A stretch of 36,864 bases of DNA from JBGSUE01 sp041753515 (GTDB taxonomy: Bacteria > Patescibacteriota > Microgenomatia > UBA10105 > UBA927). This document shows, piece by piece, positions 31,121 to 36,864 of this stretch. The stretch is from NCBI GenBank assembly GCA_041753515.1, contig JBGSUE010000008.1, forward strand, positions 1-36,864, read 5' to 3'. Under the pieces are notes generated by a model. That model was not told the origin of the DNA and made no database searches. It saw only the letters and a program-made list of their open reading frames with translations. Each line of letters opens with the position of its first letter. The first letter of the stretch is position 1. Made by a program: the position numbers and the translations under genes.

Positions 31121-32962
31121 CTAGATAGGTTTCGAAAATGTACCGATAATCGGCTGTGCATAACGAACATAATCGGATCTGGAAAGTGATATCGAATGTG
31201 TATGTAAACCGGCATTAAAAACAACCGTATCATTTTTTTCAATCTGCTTGTCCATAAATACTGGTATACCAAAAATAGCCCCCAGCGGGGGTACCGCACC
31301 CACTTCGACACCAGTAATTTGCTTCACTTCATCACGCGTTGCCATACGTACATCTTTCATATGTGAAAATATTTTAAACGCTTTCGTATCTATTTTCGTA
31401 TCCCCAGCCACCACAACCATGACGGGTTTTCCATCCCCATACATGAGGATCGCTTTTGCACCCCATGATACTGGTGTTTTGCGGACTTGTGCCGCCTCCA
31501 GGGATGTGGTGACCGCACCATGTTCGTATGTGGAAAATTTTACATGATTATTTTCAAGATCCGTGATAATTTTTTTAAACACATCATGACCGTCTTTCAG
31601 ATGAATCGTCTGTATCCCCAATTCTTCAAGCTGTTTTTCATCAATTGTACTTGGTGCGTCCATAACACTTGTTGACCCGCCGGCAGTCTGGGGAAATGCA
31701 ACCACTTCCCGAAGTGCCTCCTCTCCCGTCAACGTCATGAGCAGACGTTCGATCCCATGTGCAATTCCACCGTGCGGGGGGACACCGTACCGGAATGCTT
31801 CTATCATGTGGCCGAACTGTTTTTCGATATTCTCCTTTGAGTGTCCGATAATTTCGAATACGTTAGTAAGAATGTCCGGATCATGACTGCGAATCGATCC
31901 CCCCCCAACTTCAAACCCGTTGCAGACAAGATCGTATTGTGATGTGAGAATGTCACCGATATGTTCTTTTTTTAAAAGCCAATCATGATGGGTGGGGATA
32001 GGTGCCGAAAACGGATTGTGGGTAAACGTCCACCCTCCGGATGCATCTTTTTCAAAAAAAGGGAAATTGATAACCCATGCAAACGCAAGAATTCCCTCTT
32101 TTTTCTCTTTTTCCGTGCGTAGATCGAATTTATCAGCACCGAAAGCACCCACTGCATCTTTATAGTGATATACGGGAAACGGTTTATGTTTTATCTTATA
32201 CCCCAAATTTTGGACAACATTCGTCATGATCTGCTCATCAAGCTTCATTACGTCTTCCCGCGTGACAAAGCTCATCTCAAGATCGATCTGTGTATGTTCA
32301 AATCCACGGTCTCTGCGCAAATCCTCGTCTCGCAAACACCGGGCAATCTGAAAATACCGTTCAAACCCGGCTACCATCAAAAGCTGTTTGTATTGCTGTG
32401 GAGATTGCGGCAGGGCAAAAAATTTTCCAGGTTGGATACGCGAAGGGACGATAAAATCCCGCGATCCTTCCGGCGTTGATTTCGTCAGAAGCGGCGTTTC
32501 AATTTCCGTGAAGTCTTCCCTAAAAAGTTCCTGACGCACGAGGTCGACAAACCGCGAACGAAGCCTGATGTTATCTGCCAACCGTTTTCTTCTCAGGTCC
32601 AGATATCGGTATTTGAGGCGAATATCTTCTTTAATGTCATACCCATCATCATCAATGGGAAACGGCAAATCCGCGGATTTTGACAAAAGTGAAATCTTCA
32701 TTGCATCCACTTCAACCGTTCCTGTTCTCATATCAGAATTGACCATGTTTTCCGGTCTTTTTTTGATAACCCCTTCTACTTCCACACAATCTTCCGGACG
32801 GACATTGGCAAGTTTTTTGGAGGAAACGATCTGAACGATCCCTGTCCTGTCGCGCAAATCCAGAAACATAATGCCTCCGTGATCCCTTCGTTTATCAATC
32901 CATCCGTTAAGTATGACTGTTTCTCCAATTTTCTCCACTGTGTCTGCAGTGAGTGTTCTCAT
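31121..32962 (-). CDS. aspS: aspartyl-tRNA synthetase without GAD domain, fused to a YbaK-like deacylase domain
   Basis: The product has 613 residues. Residues 1-105 are the OB anticodon-binding domain (VILNGWIDKRRDHGG, FLDLRDRTGIVQIV). The class II core has motif 2 FQIARCLRDEDLRRDRGFEHTQID at 204-227 and motif 3 GGIAHGIERLLM at 398-409. Bacterial AspRS has a GAD insertion between the YG.DKPDLR and WV..FP.FE blocks; here GADKFDLR (275-282) reaches WVINFPFFE (296-304) directly. Residues 458-613 form a YbaK/ProX-like trans-editing domain (GAKAILM with K503, GAVPPLG at 555-561, MDKQI, VFNAGLHTHSISLS), normally a separate aminoacyl-tRNA deacylase. The domain identities are firm; that it edits Asp-tRNA products is inference. 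Confidence 0.93.
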   Translation of the reverse strand: MRTLTADTVEKIGETVILNGWIDKRRDHGGIMFLDLRDRTGIVQIVSSKKLANVRPEDCVEVEGVIKKRPENMVNSDMRTGTVEVDAMKISLLSKSADLPFPIDDDGYDIKEDIRLKYRYLDLRRKRLADNIRLRSRFVDLVRQELFREDFTEIETPLLTKSTPEGSRDFIVPSRIQPGKFFALPQSPQQYKQLLMVAGFERYFQIARCLRDEDLRRDRGFEHTQIDLEMSFVTREDVMKLDEQIMTNVVQNLGYKIKHKPFPVYHYKDAVGAFGADKFDLRTEKEKKEGILAFAWVINFPFFEKDASGGWTFTHNPFSAPIPTHHDWLLKKEHIGDILTSQYDLVCNGFEVGGGSIRSHDPDILTNVFEIIGHSKENIEKQFGHMIEAFRYGVPPHGGIAHGIERLLMTLTGEEALREVVAFPQTAGGSTSVMDAPSTIDEKQLEELGIQTIHLKDGHDVFKKIITDLENNHVKFSTYEHGAVTTSLEAAQVRKTPVSWGAKAILMYGDGKPVMVVVAGDTKIDTKAFKIFSHMKDVRMATRDEVKQITGVEVGAVPPLGAIFGIPVFMDKQIEKNDTVVFNAGLHTHSISLSRSDYVRYAQPIIGTFSKPI

Positions 32963-32966
32963 ATGA

Positions 32967-32986
32967 CCTCAAGTATACCCTTGAGG
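32967..32986. promoter_or_regulatory. aspS promoter with operator-like inverted repeat
   Basis: CCTCAAG (32967-32973) and CTTGAGG (32980-32986) form a perfect inverted repeat with a 6-base spacer. The minus-strand -10 box TATACT (32972-32977) lies inside it, 9 bases from the aspS ATG. A dimeric repressor site or a hairpin at the transcript start are both possible. Confidence 0.45.
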
Positions 32987-32994
32987 ATGAGGGG

Positions 32995-33022
32995 TTGACA
33001 AGAGACGTGTTAGTGTAGTAAC
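32995..33022 (+). promoter_or_regulatory. putative promoter of the leader RNA
   Basis: A perfect TTGACA (32995-33000) is followed after 15 bases by TAGTAA (33016-33021), preceded by TAGTG, the word that also precedes the -10 box of era. The -10 match is weak and the spacer short, so this is tentative. Confidence 0.35.
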
Positions 33023-33151
33023 ATGAAAAAATCATATGAAATTATCCGTAACACACATTCACTGTATTACATCCCTCCTTTGGGGGGAGGTTTCATGGTG
33101 AACTGAAAAACGGATTTTCCATGAAGCCTCCTGAAAAAAGGAGGTTTTTTT
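33023..33151 (+). promoter_or_regulatory. attenuator-like leader RNA with mutually exclusive hairpins
   Basis: Four complementary segments lie in order. (1) CCTCC at 33074-33078 can pair with (2) GGAGG at 33086-33090. (2) extended, GGAGGTTTCATGG at 33086-33098, pairs over 13 positions (one G-U) with (3) CCATGAAGCCTCC at 33119-33131. (3) CCTCCT pairs with (4) AGGAGG at 33139-33144 to form the terminator. Pairings 1-2 plus 3-4 exclude 2-3, the classical attenuation layout. Short frames overlap it: 33023-33106 (27 codons) and 33036-33101 (21 codons, two Trp codons near the end). No protein gene follows on this strand; the next element is the tRNA at 33305. Confidence 0.5.
33124..33151 (+). terminator. 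rho-independent terminator
   Basis: The stem AAGCCTCCT/AGGAGGTTT with loop GAAAAA runs directly into a seven-T tract. It is the strongest intrinsic terminator seen in the window and ends the leader RNA. Confidence 0.8.
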
Positions 33152-33304
33152 GTGTGTAAGTCAACGAATCAATACCGATTGATGAGTTTACTAACCACAA
33201 ATCCCGCGAAGCCTTGGCGAAGTGGGATATAGGAGCTCTTTTACATCTGTGCAGAGAAATGAGAAATTGATTCCACATCGATTTTTCAAACTCTGCATGC
33301 ATTT

Positions 33305-33379
33305 CGTCGCGTAGCTCAGTAGGTAGAGCAGGCGCCCTTCCCAAGTGCCGTGTCGAAGGTTCAAGTCCTTCCGCGACGA
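33305..33379 (+). tRNA. unusual tRNA, identity unresolved (9-base anticodon loop; TCC or CCC possible)
   Basis: The 75-base gene makes a good cloverleaf. The acceptor is CGTCGCG/CGCGACG with discriminator A, the D-arm GCTC-AGTAGGTA-GAGC and the T-arm GAAGG-TTCAAGT-CCTTC. The anticodon stem GGCGC/GTGCC encloses nine bases, CCTTCCCAA, instead of seven. If two Cs are ignored the loop is TTCCCAA (anticodon CCC, Gly); if the stem shifts by one with a C-A mismatch the loop is CTTCCCA (TCC, Gly). Yet C1-G72 and A73 do not suit bacterial tRNA-Gly. It may be a degenerate gene, a special-purpose tRNA or a frameshift-reading tRNA. CCA is not encoded. Confidence 0.75.
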
Positions 33380-33382
33380 CAA

Positions 33383-33396
33383 CCTCGTTATCGAGG
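33383..33396 (+). other. hairpin just after the tRNA
   Basis: CCTCG-TTAT-CGAGG begins three bases after the tRNA discriminator. It may help 3' processing or mark a transcript end; the T-run (TTTTT) comes only about ten bases later. Confidence 0.4.
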
Positions 33397-33424
33397 TACC
33401 TGAATTTTTGAGAGGAGATTTGTC

Positions 33425-33481
33425 ATGGGACCGAAAAAGTATCATCGATGGTACCCGCGCGGGTGCCTGGGGCAATTATAG
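33425..33481 (+). CDS. possible 18-residue peptide with strong Shine-Dalgarno
   Basis: ATG at 33425 follows AGAGGAG with 7 bases between, a better ribosome site than most genes here have. The frame encodes MGPKKYHRWYPRGCLGQL and stops at TAG. A hairpin (GGTACCC...GGGTGCC, 33450-33467) lies inside it. Its size and lack of homologue knowledge make it speculative. It could be a leader peptide or part of a structured RNA. Confidence 0.25.
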   Translation: MGPKKYHRWYPRGCLGQL

Positions 33482-33488
33482 TTCGAAA

Positions 33489-33530
33489 GACTGAGGTCCT
33501 TTTGGAATGGGATCCTGAAGGATCTCAGTC
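33489..33530 (+). other. 11-bp hairpin, structured RNA end
   Basis: GACTGAGGTCC (33489-33499) pairs with GGATCTCAGTC (33520-33530), with one G-T pair. A smaller alternative, GATCC-TGAA-GGATC, competes for the 3' arm. No T-tract follows, so it is not a standard terminator. Confidence 0.5.
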
Positions 33531-33603
33531 GCTATATTGCTTAACTATACTTCTCAGTTCATACAATATATGAGAATTATCCTTTCAAAAAATGCATTAT
33601 CGG

Positions 33604-33678
33604 ATTGGCAGACGCGACGCACGAACGGTGTGATTTTTTATCAACATCAGTTTTTTTACACCAGTTGCGTCTGCCAGT
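33604..33678. repeat. long interrupted palindrome downstream of recJ
   Basis: ATTGGCAGACGCGAC (33604-33618) and GTTGCGTCTGCCAGT (33664-33678) pair over 15 positions with two wobble pairs. An inner stem GGTGT/ACACC and two T-runs lie inside. It sits right after the recJ stop and may end or protect its transcript; a small mobile-repeat origin is also possible. Confidence 0.6.
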
Positions 33679-33680
33679 CT

Positions 33681-35309
33681 TTATTCCAGCCGGATATCCT
33701 TCACTTTCATCTGAAGGGTTCTCTTCCCATTCCACTCATTCATATCAAGCGTATAGGCAATATCAACTGTGTCACCTTTTTTGATCTTTCCATACATTTC
33801 CCCCATCCCGAATGCAATTGCATTCATTCCGTTAATTTTCAATTTCAAATGTTTTCCGTCTGATCCTACAAGCCGTAAATCTCCAACAGTACCCCGTGAT
33901 GCAAACACGGGCTCCGTGTTGCCGAATCCGAATGGTTCAAAAACGCGCAATTTTTCCCATAATGATTCTGTGGCGCAAGAGAGCGGCATTTCAATATCAA
34001 TGTCAAGATTTTTCACGAGCATATCTTCTGTGATATGGTCCCTGGCAAATTCTTCCAATCTATCCTGCAGAGCAGTGATATTTGTCGTTTCCACTGTAAA
34101 CCCTGCAGCCATCGGGTGACCACCAACATCTACCAGCAGATCCTGCATGCTTCGGATTGCCTCGATAATATTAAATCCTCGAATTGACCGGGCTGAAGCC
34201 TTGGAATAAATCTCTCCGACGGAAACCACAATGCTGGGCCGGTAAAACCGTTCCGTTAGTTTTCCGGCAACAAGACCGATGATTCCCTGATTGTATGATT
34301 CATGAGAAATAAATAGGAGATTGGGCAAGGGGTCCCCTTGCGTATGCAAGGGGACCCCTTGCATGGCATGATCCACCGTCTCTTCCGTCAGAGTCTGGCG
34401 CTCACGGTTAACAAGTGCCAATTTCGTTGACAATTCCACTGCCCTCTCTTTCTTTGGAGTACATAATAGCCGTAGGGCGTCCATCGCATGCTCAAGCCTG
34501 CCCATTGCATTAAGCCTGGGAGCGATGATGTGCGAAATGTCATACACTCGAAGATTTTTCTGGTCCACACCGGCACTTCGGAACAGCTCGACTAGACCGA
34601 TGCGTTTTGATTTGTTGAGTGCCTCAAGACCGAATTTTACGACACTTCTGTTGATGCCTGTCAGCGGCATCATATCGGCAATTGATCCAATGGCTGCCAG
34701 AGCCAGTATTTCATCATCAGATTTTCCAGACAGCTCTTTTGCCAGAAACCAGGAGACTCCCGCTCCACACAAGATTGTCGTATGGATGAGCGTACAATCT
34801 GGGATTTTTTCAGGAGCCGAATGGTGGTCGGTCACGATCATATCTATACCGGACTGTTTCGCATACTCCACTTTTTCATATGCAGTGATTCCATGGTCAA
34901 CGGTGATGATAAGCGACGGATCAAATAGTTCACGTACCGCATCAATTCCTTTTATTGACAATCCGTACCCTTCCTCAACCCTGTGGGGAATATACGGCAT
35001 GACCTTGGCCCCCATTCCGTGAAGTGTTTCCCAGAGAAGTGCGCCTGCCGTAATCCCGTCTGCATCATAATCGGCATAGACGACAACTGATTCCTTCTCT
35101 TTGATGGCTTTCTGAATTCTTACAACTGCCTGTTTCAGTGATTTCTGGTCGATACCTACTTCTTTTGCAGTCAGCGAAGAGGGATTTTCCGGATGAAGAT
35201 ACGTATTTTTTTTCTGCGTGCTTGTGAATCCTCGAATTGTAAGAAGCACATCTACGATATCCGTTTTTCCTGCATCCTGCGCACGATAGTGAATATTCCA
35301 TTTTTTCAT
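33681..35309 (-). CDS. recJ: single-stranded-DNA exonuclease RecJ
   Basis: The product has 542 residues of the DHH superfamily. Motif I is YADYDADG (D80, D82, D84), motif II VDHG (D138, H139), motif III VTDHH (161-163), motif IV IADMMPL (D212), then SARS at 372-375 and GGHPMAAG at 396-403 in the DHHA1 domain. The OB-like C-terminus ends MKVKDIRLE. RecJ digests 5' ends of single-stranded DNA in recombination and mismatch repair. The length is near the usual 550-580. Residues 317-328 (QGVPLHTQGDPL) come from a perfect 17-bp palindrome in the DNA. The gene is divergent from cca with a 32-base gap. Confidence 0.95.
   Translation of the reverse strand: MKKWNIHYRAQDAGKTDIVDVLLTIRGFTSTQKKNTYLHPENPSSLTAKEVGIDQKSLKQAVVRIQKAIKEKESVVVYADYDADGITAGALLWETLHGMGAKVMPYIPHRVEEGYGLSIKGIDAVRELFDPSLIITVDHGITAYEKVEYAKQSGIDMIVTDHHSAPEKIPDCTLIHTTILCGAGVSWFLAKELSGKSDDEILALAAIGSIADMMPLTGINRSVVKFGLEALNKSKRIGLVELFRSAGVDQKNLRVYDISHIIAPRLNAMGRLEHAMDALRLLCTPKKERAVELSTKLALVNRERQTLTEETVDHAMQGVPLHTQGDPLPNLLFISHESYNQGIIGLVAGKLTERFYRPSIVVSVGEIYSKASARSIRGFNIIEAIRSMQDLLVDVGGHPMAAGFTVETTNITALQDRLEEFARDHITEDMLVKNLDIDIEMPLSCATESLWEKLRVFEPFGFGNTEPVFASRGTVGDLRLVGSDGKHLKLKINGMNAIAFGMGEMYGKIKKGDTVDIAYTLDMNEWNGKRTLQMKVKDIRLE
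34325..34362. repeat. perfect 17-bp inverted repeat inside recJ
   Basis: GCAAGGGGTCCCCTTGC and its exact reverse complement are separated by GTAT; each arm is itself nearly palindromic. It reads in frame within recJ (residues 317-328), between the DHH and DHHA1 halves. It looks like a dispersed palindrome captured in a linker. Confidence 0.9.
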
Positions 35310-35327
35310 ATTTGCACCGCAACACGT

Positions 35328-35333
35328 TATAAT
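35328..35333 (+). promoter_or_regulatory. TATAAT box eight bases before the CCA-enzyme start
   Basis: A perfect -10 hexamer is followed by eight bases and the ATG at 35342. It lies in the 32-base gap to divergent recJ. Confidence 0.55.
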
Positions 35334-35341
35334 ATACCAGT

Positions 35342-36688
35342 ATGTTCACTCTTCCAACAACCGCCCAAAATATTATCAACACTCTTCAGAATAAAGGGTT
35401 TGAGGCGTATGCCGTGGGTGGATCAGTGCGCGATACCGTAATGGGCATACCCACATTTGGCTGGGATTTTACGACCAATGCACCCCCCCAAATGATTCTT
35501 GAAATATTTCCGGATAGCTTTTACGACAATAGCTTCGGAACAGTTGGCATTAAAATATATGACGGCGCAGATAAACCTGTTGATATTTATGAAATTACCA
35601 CGTACAGAAGTGAAAAAGGATACAGCGATTTCCGGCATCCTGACAAAATACAGTGGGGCACCACTCTCAAGGAAGATCTGTCCCGCCGCGATTTTACGAT
35701 AAACGCGATAGCAACAGACGGGAGAACAATCGTAGATCCGTATCATGGAATGGATGATGTTCGTGAAAAGATGATCCGCACGGTAGGAGTTGCGCGCGAC
35801 CGCTTGAGCGAAGATGCACTCCGATGTATGCGTGCGGTCCGGATTGCATCCCAACTCGGGTTCATGATTGAAGGAGACACTCTGGGAGCCATCAGGGAAA
35901 CATCATCACTTCTCACAAAGATATCATTCGAGCGGATACGCGATGAATTGTATAAAATTCTGGCAAGTCCTCACCCAGCAGACGGAGTTCTCTTGCTGAA
36001 AAATACCGGACTCTTACACTATATACTCCCTGAACTGGAAGCATGTTTCGGCATATCTCAGAAAAGCCCAAAACGCCACCACATCTATGACGTGGGCACA
36101 CATCTGGTTGAAGCATTGCGTGCATGCAAATCCGGCGATCCGGTGGTGCGCCTGGCAACCCTTCTTCATGATATCGGAAAAGCTCCCACATGGCGTAAAG
36201 ATGAAACGACCGGTATCATAACATTCTATAATCATGAAATAATTGGGGCACGGCTTATCAAAGAAATTTCCCAACGGCTGAGGCTATCCCGGAAGGACAG
36301 CCAGCGGCTCTATATTCTTACCCGGTGGCACCAGTTTACCGTTGATGAGAGGCAAACCGACAGTGCAATCCGGCGGATCATCCGTAGGATAGGCAAGGAG
36401 AACCTCAGCAATATGCTGGATTTGAGGGTAGCTGACCGCCTGGGCGGCGGAGCTCGGGAAACTTCCTGGCGGCTTGAACTATTTAAACAACGGCTTGAGG
36501 AAGTCCAGATCCAGCCGTTTTCGGTTTCAGACCTTGCCGTCTCCGGCCACGACGTGATGGAAATCTTAAACGTCACACCCGGTCCGATTGTCGGAAAAGT
36601 CCTCAATGCCCTGTTTGCCCAGGTCGACTCCGGTACCCTCCAAAACGATCGCGAAATACTTCTGAAAAAAATTGAGGATTTCAAATAA
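35342..36688 (+). CDS. cca: tRNA nucleotidyltransferase (CCA-adding/poly(A) polymerase family, HD domain)
   Basis: The product has 448 residues. The class II nucleotidyltransferase head has GGSVRD at 26-31, RRDFTINAIA at 115-124 and the neck region EDALRCMRAVRIASQLGF (157-174). An HD domain follows (LLHDIGK, H276, D277). The metal-binding DxD that should follow GGSVRDTVMG reads GWD (G40, D42) in TFGWDFTTNAP, so the first catalytic Asp is replaced; one base (GAC to GGC) explains it. The enzyme adds CCA to tRNA 3' ends, and both tRNAs here lack encoded CCA. Activity is uncertain unless the change is an error or is compensated. Confidence 0.9.
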   Translation: MFTLPTTAQNIINTLQNKGFEAYAVGGSVRDTVMGIPTFGWDFTTNAPPQMILEIFPDSFYDNSFGTVGIKIYDGADKPVDIYEITTYRSEKGYSDFRHPDKIQWGTTLKEDLSRRDFTINAIATDGRTIVDPYHGMDDVREKMIRTVGVARDRLSEDALRCMRAVRIASQLGFMIEGDTLGAIRETSSLLTKISFERIRDELYKILASPHPADGVLLLKNTGLLHYILPELEACFGISQKSPKRHHIYDVGTHLVEALRACKSGDPVVRLATLLHDIGKAPTWRKDETTGIITFYNHEIIGARLIKEISQRLRLSRKDSQRLYILTRWHQFTVDERQTDSAIRRIIRRIGKENLSNMLDLRVADRLGGGARETSWRLELFKQRLEEVQIQPFSVSDLAVSGHDVMEILNVTPGPIVGKVLNALFAQVDSGTLQNDREILLKKIEDFK

Positions 36689-36726
36689 AAGGTACAGAAA
36701 TGTTAGTGTTACTATGTTTCGAAAGG

Positions 36727-36864
36727 TTATGACACGGCTTTTCTGTTGATATTTGCCTTCTTACATTGTACTGTATTTTGTGATCTTAACAAAAGTAGAA
36801 CCCATCTCTTAAATGATTTAGGCGTCCGAAATCCTCGCGTACGACGCATCATATCTGCAATTTT
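36727..36864 (-). CDS. possible C-terminal end of a gene entering from the right edge
   Basis: An open minus-strand frame of 45 codons from the right edge ends at TAA (36727-36729). It is basic (MMRRTRGFRTPKSFKRW), with no recognised family. A random frame of this length is not rare, so it is only a candidate. The rest of the 36689-36864 gap shows nothing clear except a TAGTG-TTACTAT promoter-like word near 36706. Confidence 0.3.
   Translation of the reverse strand, partial: KIADMMRRTRGFRTPKSFKRWVLLLLRSQNTVQCKKANINRKAVS

Noticed and set aside
33093..33344. Minus-strand open frame of 83 codons in the aspS-recJ gap
   Set aside because: It runs antisense through the terminator and the start of the tRNA and has no protein-like features; the RNA structures explain the region better.
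33191..33475. Minus-strand open frame of 94 codons
   Set aside because: It covers the whole tRNA antisense and reads through strong hairpins, so it is an accidental frame.
33305..33530. tmRNA (tRNA-like part plus tag frame)
   Set aside because: The tRNA is complete with a normal D-arm, its ends are not split, the small frame has a Shine-Dalgarno and no Ala-Ala ending, and the acceptor lacks the Ala G-U pair.
1..36864. Stop-codon reassignment (UGA as Gly or Trp), known in some Patescibacteria
   Set aside because: TGA ends several genes exactly at overlapping ATGA junctions, and conserved proteins contain no internal TGA.
1..36864. Prophage, insertion sequence or integrative element
   Set aside because: No transposase, integrase, phage structural gene or long terminal repeat was found; only short palindromes without genes occur.

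Overview
The window looks like part of a small, gene-dense genome of a Candidate Phyla Radiation (Patescibacteria) bacterium, most likely a Microgenomates-type lineage. That placement is an inference from gene content and style, not a phylogeny. The clues are many shortened versions of universal proteins (triosephosphate isomerase, PcrA-like helicase, AspRS without its GAD insertion, MutY without iron-sulfur cysteines), a half-size EamA transporter, many small membrane proteins, FemAB/LCP/DacA-type envelope genes, genes abutting or overlapping by a few bases, and short palindromic or heptameric repeats both between genes and in frame inside conserved genes. TGA is used as a stop codon throughout, so there is no sign of code change.

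Layout. 1-2223 (minus): a membrane-anchored Thr-Pro-linker protein, tpiA and a partial LCP (LytR-CpsA-Psr) gene cut by the left edge. 2289-6241: a PcrA-like helicase (plus), a tiny membrane protein (minus) and two FemAB-like transferases (plus) separated by a palindromic repeat. 6396-9913 (minus): a small alpha/beta hydrolase followed by a UvrD-type helicase fused to a RecB-like nuclease. 9955-10970 (plus): a YdjM-like membrane hydrolase and a half EamA transporter, converging on a PEBP-like protein (10972-11541). 11576-16491 (plus): a DEDDy exonuclease, then an envelope operon of acyltransferase-deacetylase fusion, C39-like peptidase and ArnT/PMT-type glycosyltransferase. 16419-17437 (minus): greA and an IDI-like Nudix protein. 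17460-20758 (plus): a DPGTGSY small protein, a methyltransferase, a membrane sulfatase-like protein and a small membrane protein. 20747-24260: an MGMT-like protein and a hypothetical (minus), a beta-lactamase-fold protein (plus), a sugar-dehydrogenase-like propeller, a nucleotidyltransferase-fold protein and tRNA-Gln (minus). 24318-26192 (minus): Ig-like protein, DUF5666-like protein and MutY. 26235-27098: era. 27257-29062 (minus): Nudix and gltX. 29104-30153: a membrane-anchored hypothetical. 30128-32962 (minus): aspS fused to a YbaK-like editing domain, and a DacA-type carboxypeptidase. 32963-33680 has no normal protein gene; it holds a leader RNA with mutually exclusive hairpins, a terminator, an odd tRNA and further hairpins. 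33681-35309 (minus): recJ. 35342-36688 (plus): a tRNA nucleotidyltransferase whose first catalytic Asp appears to be Gly.

Two themes run through the region. Extracytoplasmic and envelope functions (LCP, FemAB, deacetylase, C39 peptidase, glycosyltransferase, sulfatase-like, beta-lactamase-fold, DacA) alternate with nucleic-acid maintenance and translation (helicases, RecJ, MutY, MGMT, Era, GreA, GltX, AspS, CCA enzyme, tRNAs). Many operon-leading genes have a -10-like hexamer only 6-9 bases before the start codon, which suggests widespread leaderless transcription.

No phage, insertion sequence, CRISPR array or obvious new defence system was found. The best candidates for something undescribed are the structured RNA region at 32963-33680, the AspRS-YbaK fusion, the in-frame repeat insertions and the altered CCA-enzyme active site.
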